Shown here: positions 52,287 through 60,754 of the stretch, one piece after another
Position numbering within the stretch: the first letter of the stretch is position 1
Layout: every line of letters starts with the position of its first letter
Assembly: GCF_022802975.1 (NCBI RefSeq)
Contig: NZ_JAFEVZ010000001.1
Coordinates: 372,001 to 436,000 of the forward strand
Origin: Flavobacterium pectinovorum
GTDB taxonomy: Bacteria > Bacteroidota > Bacteroidia > Flavobacteriales > Flavobacteriaceae
Direction of reading: 5' to 3'
DNA length: 64,000 bases
Translations under genes and position numbers: made by a program
Notes under the pieces: model-generated
Databases searched by the model: none
Told to the model about the DNA's origin: nothing
Seen by the model: the letters and a program-made list of their open reading frames with translations, nothing else

Positions 52287-54908
52287 TTACTCTGTTCCTT
52301 TTTCAATCCAGGAGGGCAGGGTTTCATTTTTCAGGTAACAGCCAAACCATTGCCCGACACGCTGTGTAAAATCCTTTTGATTTTCGGGATTAAGCAGACT
52401 GTGCCCTTCGTCAGTATAAAACAAGGTAACATTGTTTTTGCCAAGCCGCCGGAGTGCTATATAGTATTCTATACTCTGATGCCAGTCTACATGCTGGTCT
52501 TTTTTGCCTGTCCATAACAGCAGAGGGGTTGTGATGTGCTCCGCATTACATACAGGCGAATTACGTGCATAGGCCAGAGGGTCTTCAAAAGGACTTTTCC
52601 CTATTCTCCACTGCTCCTTGTTCATCCGCCACAAATCAGGCTTTCCGGTGTCCCATCCTATGGTCAGAAAAAAACTGTTCAGATCCGTTACGGCTGCTCC
52701 GGCAATAGCAGCGGCAAACAGGTTGGTCTGCGTAATGATAAAAGCGGTTTCATAGCCCCCGAACGAATGCCCGATCAGTCCTATTTTGTTGGGGTTGACC
52801 AGACCGGTTTCAATCACTTTTTTAGTACCCGACACTACACAGTCGGTTGCAGAGATACCGGGATTTCCTTCCTTGTGTAGAATGTCCGGCAGGAACACAA
52901 AATACCCCTGTTGTGTAAGGTTCGCAGCATTAAAACCTTCTTCCGAAAAAAGAGAGGGATTACGATACAGATGAAGTTCATTCGACAGATATTCATAAAT
53001 ATGTACTACCATCGGATATTTTTTTCTGGCACTCCATTGAGCCGGATACAATAAAACCCCTTTTAGGTTTTCTTTTTCTGAGTTTTGGTAGTGTACCAGT
53101 TCAGATCTTCCCCAATCAAAATCAAAATGATGTGGATTGCTCTGAAAAATCAGTTTTGGAGCCGATGATACCGTTTTGGACAGCAGGGCCGGAGGCAAAT
53201 CAAACTTTTGCTGCCTGTAGAAAAAAGTGTCCTTTTTCTCGTTGCAGAACAGCTGGTCAATAAAATAATCCCCGTAAACAATAGCTTGCAATTCGGATTG
53301 TTTATTCCGTATAAAATAGCCGGTCTTCCCATCATCACCCTCAGCCCGCAGCAAAACTTCTTTTTCCAGATCAAGGACATCACGTCTGAACCCATCATAA
53401 TACAGGGAGGTTTTGTAGGCAGGCGAAGCATCAGCTATTCGGTAACGAATCCCGGCTTCACGACCTTTGGTTATTCTTCTGTACGAACTTCCGTCAGGCT
53501 TGATGGCCCACAGGTCATAGTGGTCATAAAGCACAATTTCCTTGTCATCGACAGTCCAGCCCGGATTGCCATAGGCAGAGGTAGTGACCAGCTTGAATAC
53601 TTTTCCGTAAAAACAGGCCTTTGTAGCGGCAGTGATATTGGTATGTCGTTTTTCCCTGATCGAATACACCCACCAGTGGTTGGCGCTAAAATAAGCGATG
53701 TATTTTCCACCGGGAGAAACAATCATCTGGTAGGCAGAAGCAGCATGATTTTTTAAAAACAATTCCTGTTGGCCGGTCTTAAGGTTCAAAAGATAATAAT
53801 CCCTGTTGCCGTAATATTCAAATTGCGGTTCATAGGCTTTCGGGTTCGACAGGATGGCATAACGGTAATCTCCGGTAAGCATAAGTTTGGGCAGCTCATT
53901 GCTGGTAACAGGCATAAAAGTATTTGCAATAGGAAACCACACAGCAACTTTTGACTGACGTTCAAATCTACCCTCTTTCTGTTCCTGCGAATAAATCCAT
54001 TTGTCTTTGGTATGCCAGATTTCTACAGCATCTTTTGGTTGGGCATCGCCGGGATTGTTTTTCTTTTTAAGGGATACAAACACACTCTGCAGGTCGTCCG
54101 CTATAGTAATTTTATAAGTAGAACCTAAAACGATTGCACGGTCCTTGGGAAATTGAGGCTGGGCAGCTGCATCAAGGCGATACAATTTTTTGGTCTTTAA
54201 AATATAATAATGGAGCATGTTTTCGTTCAAATTGCGTCCCTGTCCCAGAAAAGCAACAGATTTGCCGTCTTTTTGCCAGACAAACCCGTCAAAATCAAAA
54301 TCGCTTTCTCCCGTAATCCATTCAATTTGGGTACTGCGGGTCAGGTGCAGCAGTCCGATTGCCTGTTGGTTGTTGGCAACCACCGAAAAAACCGCGGCAG
54401 CACCGTCAGGACTTACCGAAAAACGTTTCACTCCCTTGATTTCCTCAAATCGGCTTTCAGACGGGCGCCTGCTGCGCAAGACATGGCTGTCGGATCCATC
54501 TGGCTGCAGGAGCAGTAGGCGGTCGGCTTTTTTCGAATAGGCATAAGCTAAAACATCAGGAATAAGTTCCTTGTTTCCGGTGTTGAGGTCCATAATAGTC
54601 AGTTGATTTTCTTTTTGGGTGATAAAGTGATTCGATTCCGTAAAATCAGACCGCTCACAGCTGGCGAAGCTATAAGTAACGGCGGTAGTGGTATTTTTTA
54701 CAAACAGACTATCGGAGCCATTTTGATACTGAATCCGATAACTGATCCATTTGGAATCACGCGATAGCTGATCAGAACGAAGTTCTCCCCACAAGTGATA
54801 ATCGTCAGGAGTTAAGTGCTTTTTTGCCCCCTGTCCCCATAAGGGACAGGTTACTAATGGCAAAATAAAAAATAAAACGGCGATTTGGGGTAAAAATTTA
54901 AAATTCAT
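52287..54908 (-). CDS. Exported S9-family (prolyl oligopeptidase-like) peptidase
   Basis: An 873-residue exported serine peptidase. I start at the ATG at 54906-54908, which gives signal peptide MNFKFLPQIAVLFFILPLVT and LWGQG. The N-terminal part is a beta-propeller (repeated WISYRIQ / KSVAFLG / KYIAYFS strands). The C-terminal alpha/beta-hydrolase domain has YPMVVHIYEYLSNEL, the nucleophile serine in IGLIGHSFGGYETAFI, the acid in TGKKDQHVDWHQS and the histidine in YTDEGHSLLNP. Family members cleave peptides in the periplasm. It follows SusD by 19 bp and its product is a plausible processing enzyme for the peptide imported by SusCD or for the small exported peptide. Confidence 0.88.
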   Translation of the reverse strand: MNFKFLPQIAVLFFILPLVTCPLWGQGAKKHLTPDDYHLWGELRSDQLSRDSKWISYRIQYQNGSDSLFVKNTTTAVTYSFASCERSDFTESNHFITQKENQLTIMDLNTGNKELIPDVLAYAYSKKADRLLLLQPDGSDSHVLRSRRPSESRFEEIKGVKRFSVSPDGAAAVFSVVANNQQAIGLLHLTRSTQIEWITGESDFDFDGFVWQKDGKSVAFLGQGRNLNENMLHYYILKTKKLYRLDAAAQPQFPKDRAIVLGSTYKITIADDLQSVFVSLKKKNNPGDAQPKDAVEIWHTKDKWIYSQEQKEGRFERQSKVAVWFPIANTFMPVTSNELPKLMLTGDYRYAILSNPKAYEPQFEYYGNRDYYLLNLKTGQQELFLKNHAASAYQMIVSPGGKYIAYFSANHWWVYSIREKRHTNITAATKACFYGKVFKLVTTSAYGNPGWTVDDKEIVLYDHYDLWAIKPDGSSYRRITKGREAGIRYRIADASPAYKTSLYYDGFRRDVLDLEKEVLLRAEGDDGKTGYFIRNKQSELQAIVYGDYFIDQLFCNEKKDTFFYRQQKFDLPPALLSKTVSSAPKLIFQSNPHHFDFDWGRSELVHYQNSEKENLKGVLLYPAQWSARKKYPMVVHIYEYLSNELHLYRNPSLFSEEGFNAANLTQQGYFVFLPDILHKEGNPGISATDCVVSGTKKVIETGLVNPNKIGLIGHSFGGYETAFIITQTNLFAAAIAGAAVTDLNSFFLTIGWDTGKPDLWRMNKEQWRIGKSPFEDPLAYARNSPVCNAEHITTPLLLWTGKKDQHVDWHQSIEYYIALRRLGKNNVTLFYTDEGHSLLNPENQKDFTQRVGQWFGCYLKNETLPSWIEKGTE

Positions 54909-54927
54909 ACGGGTTGAGGAATTAAGA

Positions 54928-56325
54928 TTAGTGTTCATAACCTGGATTTTGGATGCCCAAAAAAGGATTAGCATTCAGTTCATTAAGCGGAATAGGAAAC
55001 AGCGCATCGGTGGTATTCCATCCGGGTTTCAGGGGCGTCAGTGTCGCATCCAGCAGGCTAGAGCGTTTAAGGTCAAAAAAACGATGGCCATGCTCGGTAA
55101 ACAGCTCCCATCTTCTTTCCTGAAGAACGGCTGTTACGAGCTCTTCGGGTGTTACAGCATCCGTATCACCAAGTCCGGCACGTTTGCGCACAGCATTCAG
55201 GTCTTCTTTGGCACCAATCAGGTCGCCCTGTCTGGCCCTTGCTTCAGCCCGGATCAGATATTGTTCCGCAAGACGAAATACCACGGCATATTCAACAGAG
55301 GTGGTGGTAAAGGTGCGTTCCTTGTATTTATAAGCATGATACCAGTTGGAAGTCCCTTTGGTAACCATTTTAATCCAGTTGACCCGACGTCCGTCTGCAG
55401 TGGCAAAAGAGTTGACCAGATTAGGATGTAAGGCAACAAGCGAAGGAGGTCCGGCAGTAAAAATAAATAAGGCGCCTTCCTTCGTGTTTTGTCCTGCTGT
55501 GGGCGACTGCAATTGCCAGATGGTTTCTTTAGAACCAATCAGGAAAACCTCGTTCAGTTTAGGGGTCAGCACAAACAAGCCGCTTTCGTTGATCAGGGCA
55601 GAAGCAGCGTTGGCAGCCTCGGCATACGACTGCTTGTACAGATACACTCGGGCCAGCAGGGCTTTGGCAGCATATTGGTTAGGGATGCTTCTGTCGGCAG
55701 CACTGTATTGGGGCTGCAGCAGGGCAATGGCGTTTTCCAGGTCTGTTAGGATTCTTTCATACACCTCACCCAAAGGCATGCGGGTTGCTTTGCTGTTGAT
55801 CCGGTAATCTGTAGTGGTAATATAAGGCACATCACCGTACAGATTAACAAGATAAAAATGAAGCAGCGCACGGATAAACAACGACTCGCCACGCAATTGT
55901 CTTTTGTTTTCATCGGTAAAATTTTCGTTTCCATCCACAGCTTCCAGAATAGAATTGGCAGCATAGATATGATTGTAGGTGGTATTCCAGTACGTCGCAA
56001 CAGCAGCATTAGTGGGCAGCAGGGCATTGTTATTAAAGGTATAACTCGCATTAGACGGACTGCCGTAAGGCGTCAGCTCATCGCTGTAATGCCCAAGTTG
56101 GTTCGAGAGTCCGGTGTTGACTCCCGTAAGGATGCCTCTGTCCCTGATCTTGGCGTATATATCCGTCAGGGCGGCATTCGCAGTGGCGTACTCCCCAAAA
56201 ACGGTTTCCTCGGTCAGCTGCGAATCCGGCAGGGGAACTTCAACAAACGAGTCACAGGAAACAAAGGCGAAACAGGCCATCAGGAAACGGGCGATAGGGG
56301 ACGTAATCGTATAAATAGCTTTCAT
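54928..56325 (-). CDS. SusD/RagB-family outer-membrane lipoprotein
   Basis: A 465-residue surface lipoprotein that caps the SusC barrel and binds ligand. I use the ATG at 56325 (MKAIYTITSPIARFLMACFA, lipobox in AFVSCDSF) because the 29 residues upstream are not signal-like. TPR-like helices follow, such as NKRQLRGESLFIRALLHFYL, NLYGDVPYITTTDYR and AYEAANAASAL-like repeats; the typical SusD C-terminus LQERRWELFTEHGHRFFDLK is present. It begins ten bases after the SusC stop. The ligand is unknown, but a peptidase in the same run suggests peptides or proteins. Confidence 0.93.
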   Translation of the reverse strand: MKAIYTITSPIARFLMACFAFVSCDSFVEVPLPDSQLTEETVFGEYATANAALTDIYAKIRDRGILTGVNTGLSNQLGHYSDELTPYGSPSNASYTFNNNALLPTNAAVATYWNTTYNHIYAANSILEAVDGNENFTDENKRQLRGESLFIRALLHFYLVNLYGDVPYITTTDYRINSKATRMPLGEVYERILTDLENAIALLQPQYSAADRSIPNQYAAKALLARVYLYKQSYAEAANAASALINESGLFVLTPKLNEVFLIGSKETIWQLQSPTAGQNTKEGALFIFTAGPPSLVALHPNLVNSFATADGRRVNWIKMVTKGTSNWYHAYKYKERTFTTTSVEYAVVFRLAEQYLIRAEARARQGDLIGAKEDLNAVRKRAGLGDTDAVTPEELVTAVLQERRWELFTEHGHRFFDLKRSSLLDATLTPLKPGWNTTDALFPIPLNELNANPFLGIQNPGYEH

Positions 56326-56335
56326 ATTGTTCAGA

Positions 56336-59300
56336 TTAAAAAGTGAATTGTACTCCGGCAGTAAGCACTTTAAGCGGGGGCAGGTATCCGGTAAACGTAA
56401 ACTCAGGATCACCGCCTTTATAACGGGTAAAAGTCAGCAGGTTCTGGCTTTGCAGCAAAACAGTACATCGGGTATGGGTAAGCTGTAGCGGCACATCGTA
56501 CGAGAGCGCAATATTTTTCAGTCGGATAAACGAGGCATCCGTGATACTGGCCGTACTTTTATTAAACAAATTATCGCCCTGCACCACACTGCTGTTTACA
56601 CCCGTTGTATACCGCTGGTAAGAAGCGGGATCGCCCGCACTAACCCAGCTGTTTCCTGCTGTAAGGGGCTGGTTAGACATCTGGCCAGCAAAGCCCATTG
56701 GGTAAAGGATATTATCCTGTTTGACAAACTGAAAAAGAAAATCCAGTTTCCAGTTCTTGTACCGAAGCTCATTGTGCAGCCCGCCGTAATACTTTGGGTT
56801 CAGGTCGGCTATGGTTTGCTGGTCTTCCGGTGCCGTGATCCTTCCGTCCTGATTCAAATCTTCAAATTCATACACGCCCGTCTGGTCGTTAACGCCTTTA
56901 AAAGTATAGAGCAGCAGGATATTCAACGGCTGTCCGATCCGGTATTTTTGACTGTAGGCAGAATTCGCCAGTCCTGGAAATTCAACTAGGCGGTTGCGGG
57001 CAAACGTCAGGTTCAGGCTGGTCGTCCAGTTAAAATGGGCAGTGTTACAGTTGACAGTCCGCAGGCTAAGCTCCCAGCCGGTATTCTCTACCGTGGCGTC
57101 AAGATTCGACTGCAGTACGCTAAAACCCGTAGTACCCGGCAGCGGAACACCAACCAGCTGATTAGAGGAGCGGTTGCTGTACCACGCCGCCGTGGCAAAA
57201 ATCCGGTCCTGAAAAAAGCCAAGTTCCAGTGCAGCCTCGGTTTTTTTGTTGGTCTCCCATCCAAAATTGGCATTAAACAGGCGCGTAGGCTGCATCCCGA
57301 CAGTATTGCTGTAATTGGCACTGGCAGTAGTATAGGTATTAAGAAACATATAATCGCCAATCTGGTCATTACCGGTCGTACCCAAACTGGAACGTATTTT
57401 ACCAAAACTCAGCCACGGCAGCGCAGCAAAAATCCCTTCTTTATGAAAAAGCCACGCAGCGCCAACAGCACCAAAAGTGGCAAACTGATTGCTCGGGCCA
57501 AAACGGCTTGAACCATCACGTCGGGCTGTCAGGTTCAGGATATAACGACTGGCGTACGCATAATTGATTCTCCCAAAAAAAGCCTGATATTGATATTGGG
57601 TACTCTCATCCAGCAAAACCTTGGGGAATTTGGCAGCCGCCAAATTATAGATCAGGCTGTTGGAGCTGAAACCGCTTCCCGATTCATACAGTTTTTCAGT
57701 AGTCTGATGCTGAAAAGTAGCGCCTAAAAGCACATCCAGAGCACCCCGGCCCGTTTCTTTTTTCCAGTTCAGCTGAGGTTCCGCAATCCACGAAGAGCGA
57801 TAGGTATGGTTCACATAAATCGTCGATCGGTCACTAGTGATACCGTAGGCAGGGTTGTAAATCGTCGATGGCGAAGTACGGGTTTCCACCGTATTCAGGT
57901 CCGTATACCCAAAACTGCTCTTCAGGGTCAGTAGGGGCAGTAACACATAAGACAGCACCGTGTTGGCAACAAGGTCTTTGGTTTTAGACAGAAACTGCGC
58001 ATTGAGGTTCCGCAGCGGATTGTCCCACGTTCCGTCTTCCCAGTTCAGCTCACCATTGGCATCATACAAAGCAGGGGCATTGGGCGCAAGGGCTCGGGCA
58101 TCATACGTCAGGTCAAAAGCAGGCAGGTTGTTGTCCTGTGCAGTATACCCGCCGGAAAAGGCAATACGAAACCGATCATCTTCAGAACGATGGTTGATAT
58201 TGACCTGCGCACCGCCCTTTTTATAAAGAAAATCCCCGGGAAAAACCGTTGTTTCCTGATGGTAGTTTCCGCTCAGCAAAAACTGCGTCCGTTGGGATCC
58301 GCCGGATACAGTCCCCTGAAAATCCTGAAGCAGCGTAGTACCGCCCAAAAGTTCTTTTTGCCAGTCGGTATAGCGGTTTTGGTCCCAGGTGCCGTTGATG
58401 TCGTAATCGGTGGCGCCGTAACTCGTGAGTCCGTCATTCACAAAAGCCTGTCTCCGCATGGCAAGATACTGTTCGGTGTGCATCAGGTCCATAAATTTTG
58501 TCACCCTGCCTGCTCCGGTAGAGGCATTAACAGTAAAAGTCGTTTGGCCCGCTTTGCCTTTTTTGGTGGTAATCAGCACCACACCATTAGCGCCTCTGGA
58601 ACCATAAATAGCAGTAGCATCCGCATCTTTAAGGACTTCGATACTCTCAATGGCATCGGGGTTAATACTGTTCAGCGGACTCGTAACACTCGGATACGTA
58701 GTAGCCGTTTGGTTGTACCCAATAGGGTCAGAAGCATACGGAACCCCGTCTATAATATAAAGTGGCGCATTAGCATCGGTACGCAGGCTGTTTTGTCCTC
58801 GTATCTTAATATCAAATCCGCCTCCGGGCACTCCCGTAGTCTGGGTAATACTTACTCCCGCCATACGCCCCTGCATGGTAGCGAGTACATTAGTCACAGG
58901 CTGGGTTTCGATGTCCTTTGCTGTAATCCGGGCAATGCTTCCGGTACGTTCGCTTTCCTTAACCGAATAATAGCCGGCATTTACCCGAACTTCTTGTAGG
59001 TTAGTGGTATCATAAAGCAATGGCACATCGATTTTGGTACGTCCTTTTATAGGAACAAGAGCCGTTTTAAACCCGATAAAAGAAACCACCAAAGTATCCT
59101 GGGCAGAAGCCGAAATAGAATACTGCCCGCTATAATCAGATATAGCAGTAGTATGTGTTTTGCCTTTTACAGCAATAGTAACACCGGGCAGCGGGGTATT
59201 GCCATCAGTAATAATACCCAGAATGTGATGTTGTTGAAAAAATGTAGAGGTTTTCCGAAAAGGAATTTTAGCAGAAACAGATGAAAAAGACAATAAGAAG

Positions 59301-59359
59301 CCCATTAAAAACAGGCAGCAAAGAGCCTTTCCACCCTTGTAGAATGAAAAATTATTCAT
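56336..59359 (-). CDS. SusC/RagA-family TonB-linked outer-membrane transporter
   Basis: A 1007-residue outer-membrane transporter. Signal sequence and a hydrophobic stretch are followed by a carboxypeptidase-regulatory-like domain (about 48-120; LGIITDGNTPLPGVTIAVKG). Then comes the plug (VLATMQGRMAGVSITQTTGV, IEVLKDADATAIYGSRGANG, the SusC signature), and a barrel up to ...LKVLTAGVQFTF with a terminal Phe. The YGSRGANGVVLITTKKG motif is diagnostic. SusD follows in tight spacing. The base composition is higher in G+C than in neighbouring core genes. The 5' region is an unusual 500-base hairpin-rich stretch. Confidence 0.94.
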   Translation of the reverse strand: MNNFSFYKGGKALCCLFLMGFLLSFSSVSAKIPFRKTSTFFQQHHILGIITDGNTPLPGVTIAVKGKTHTTAISDYSGQYSISASAQDTLVVSFIGFKTALVPIKGRTKIDVPLLYDTTNLQEVRVNAGYYSVKESERTGSIARITAKDIETQPVTNVLATMQGRMAGVSITQTTGVPGGGFDIKIRGQNSLRTDANAPLYIIDGVPYASDPIGYNQTATTYPSVTSPLNSINPDAIESIEVLKDADATAIYGSRGANGVVLITTKKGKAGQTTFTVNASTGAGRVTKFMDLMHTEQYLAMRRQAFVNDGLTSYGATDYDINGTWDQNRYTDWQKELLGGTTLLQDFQGTVSGGSQRTQFLLSGNYHQETTVFPGDFLYKKGGAQVNINHRSEDDRFRIAFSGGYTAQDNNLPAFDLTYDARALAPNAPALYDANGELNWEDGTWDNPLRNLNAQFLSKTKDLVANTVLSYVLLPLLTLKSSFGYTDLNTVETRTSPSTIYNPAYGITSDRSTIYVNHTYRSSWIAEPQLNWKKETGRGALDVLLGATFQHQTTEKLYESGSGFSSNSLIYNLAAAKFPKVLLDESTQYQYQAFFGRINYAYASRYILNLTARRDGSSRFGPSNQFATFGAVGAAWLFHKEGIFAALPWLSFGKIRSSLGTTGNDQIGDYMFLNTYTTASANYSNTVGMQPTRLFNANFGWETNKKTEAALELGFFQDRIFATAAWYSNRSSNQLVGVPLPGTTGFSVLQSNLDATVENTGWELSLRTVNCNTAHFNWTTSLNLTFARNRLVEFPGLANSAYSQKYRIGQPLNILLLYTFKGVNDQTGVYEFEDLNQDGRITAPEDQQTIADLNPKYYGGLHNELRYKNWKLDFLFQFVKQDNILYPMGFAGQMSNQPLTAGNSWVSAGDPASYQRYTTGVNSSVVQGDNLFNKSTASITDASFIRLKNIALSYDVPLQLTHTRCTVLLQSQNLLTFTRYKGGDPEFTFTGYLPPLKVLTAGVQFTF

Positions 59360-59395
59360 AATATTGGGTTGGTTAGTGAAACGTTGGTTTTGTTA

Positions 59396-59702
59396 GCTAA
59401 GGTCCTCTACGCTAGTTTGGCGACGAAGTAGAGGGCCATTTTTTTTGCGGATAGTAAACCGCATCAAGTACTATTCTCTCATAGGCAGCAAAAGTTATAA
59501 GTTAGTTCTGGCTGCGAAACTTTAAAAATAAATATGAAGTTATTGCTAAGAATGCTAAGCTGAGTAATAAGCATAAAAAAAGGCATGGAACTCAGCTTAA
59601 ACGATTCAGAGGTACTGGTATACCAAACGTACGAATAAGTGAGCCCACGCCAAGGACGTGAGCATCATACTTATCATCTCGTACGTTTTAAAAATTACCA
59701 GT
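59396..59702. other. Hairpin-rich noncoding stretch upstream of SusC
   Basis: Three structures follow one another. First, GGTCCTCTAC / GTAGAGGGCC (59401-59437) with a T8 tract after it on the plus strand, plus GCGG / CCGC at 59447-59462. Second, TAAGCTGAGT / ACTCAGCTTA (59556-59599). Third, a nested structure with ACTGGTA / TACCAGT (59614-59620, 59696-59702), AAACGTACGA / TCGTACGTTT (59625-59634, 59679-59688), ATAAGT / ACTTAT and CACG / CGTG. The gap 59360-59861 has no credible gene. Confidence 0.6.
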
Positions 59703-59811
59703 TTTCTGAAACGAGATTCAAAGCGAATGCTTCAAATATTTTATTGAAGAATCGCAAAATTACATTTTTTGTATGTAAAATATCTGTCAAATATAACAAA
59801 ACAATTTATTT

Positions 59812-59827
59812 GATACAAATTTGTATC
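59812..59827 (+). promoter_or_regulatory. Perfect 16-bp palindromic operator before the XRE regulator gene
   Basis: GATACAAATTTGTATC is a perfect palindrome, extended by TT on the left and AA on the right after one mismatched base each. It ends 34 bp before the ATG of the XRE-type regulator and most probably binds it or its dimer for autoregulation. Confidence 0.55.
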
Positions 59828-59861
59828 GAATAAATTAATCTTTTTTCTCAAATTTTACTAA

Positions 59862-60245
59862 ATGGAAATAGCTAGTGAAATAGAGTTAAACTTAATTAAT
59901 TTGCAAATTGGATGTATGCTTCGATTAGCTAGATTAAAACAAAATTTATCCCAACATTCACTTGGAATCAAAATTGACTATAGCTCTACAATGATAGGTA
60001 GAGTAGAACGTGCTGAAAGCGTTAGTGGATGGGACAAAATCTACACAATAAGCCGCTATTTAAGAATAGACTTTAATTCGTTATTTGTTTTAAAAAGTTT
60101 ACCATCGTTAATATCCATTGTTGAGGATTCATTTAATTTAGAAGTTAAATTAACACAGGAAAAAATCGATTACTATAATTTTCTAAAAAAGACATTAAAG
60201 ATTCAATTTGATCTACTTGAAAAAGAACGACAATCTAAAGGATAA
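59862..60245 (+). CDS. XRE-family helix-turn-helix regulator
   Basis: A 127-residue protein. The HTH covers about residues 16-70: IGCMLRLARLKQNLSQHSLG, then IDYSSTMIGRVERAESVSG and WDKIYTISRYLRIDFNSLF, the usual XRE/Cro pattern. A charged coiled-coil-like C-terminus (EKIDYYNFLKKTLKIQFDL) may dimerise. It lies between SusC and the restriction-modification genes, 509 bp before the first methyltransferase, in the same direction. It is longer than the usual 80-residue R-M controller (C) protein, so it could regulate R-M expression or the SusC operon. The upstream perfect palindrome suggests autoregulation. Confidence 0.82.
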   Translation: MEIASEIELNLINLQIGCMLRLARLKQNLSQHSLGIKIDYSSTMIGRVERAESVSGWDKIYTISRYLRIDFNSLFVLKSLPSLISIVEDSFNLEVKLTQEKIDYYNFLKKTLKIQFDLLEKERQSKG

Positions 60246-60292
60246 AAAAGCTGTTTTCATTTCTGAAAGAATTAAAAAGAGTTTAAGTATAT

Positions 60293-60318
60293 AAAAAAGA
60301 TGCATAAGCATCTTTTTT
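60293..60318 (+). terminator. Terminator after the XRE regulator gene
   Basis: AAAAAAGATGC and GCATCTTTTTT pair around ATAA; the right arm continues into a T run. This separates the regulator from the methyltransferases. Confidence 0.75.
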
Positions 60319-60754
60319 TATATAAAATTTTTCAGAAAAAGCTGTATGGTCTAAAAAAAAGGCTTTATAAAAATTCTCAAAGTAGTCAGGTAACGATTTG
60401 TTAACAGTGTTATTGCTGTACAGTTTACTGTTATTGCGAATTGTCGAAGGAGACGATTTTTACCATAAATGCGCGCGGAGCATTGAACCTCCAGTTTGCC
60501 AAATCTTTATGTTTTTTTATGGATATTCCAAGTAAAATATCATATAAGTAATATTTATATTAGAGTAATGCTGGGATATATTTACTAAATTTGTGCTATT
60601 TTTTCAAAGGCGGGCGACGAAAGACGATAATAATCGCTTTGATTTTTAACTATTAACACAACCATTAAATTAAGATAGATAAACGGTTTTACAAATATAT
60701 TCATAGAAGAAGTGAAGCGATTTTGTTGAACTTAGTTATATAAAGAACAACAAT
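60319..60754. other. Noncoding region upstream of the restriction-modification genes
   Basis: No gene is seen. A -7-like element TAAATTTG lies at 60586-60593, giving a leader of about 155 bases. A GC-rich patch (ATGCGCGCGGAGCATTG near 60468) and the sequence GGCGGGCGACGAAAGACGA near 60610 contrast with the AT-rich surroundings. No convincing C-protein box was recognised. Confidence 0.4.

Noticed and set aside
59639..59833. Plus-strand ORF of 64 codons in the SusC upstream region
   Set aside because: It starts inside the nested hairpin structure, overlaps the palindromic operator at its end and has no domain pattern.
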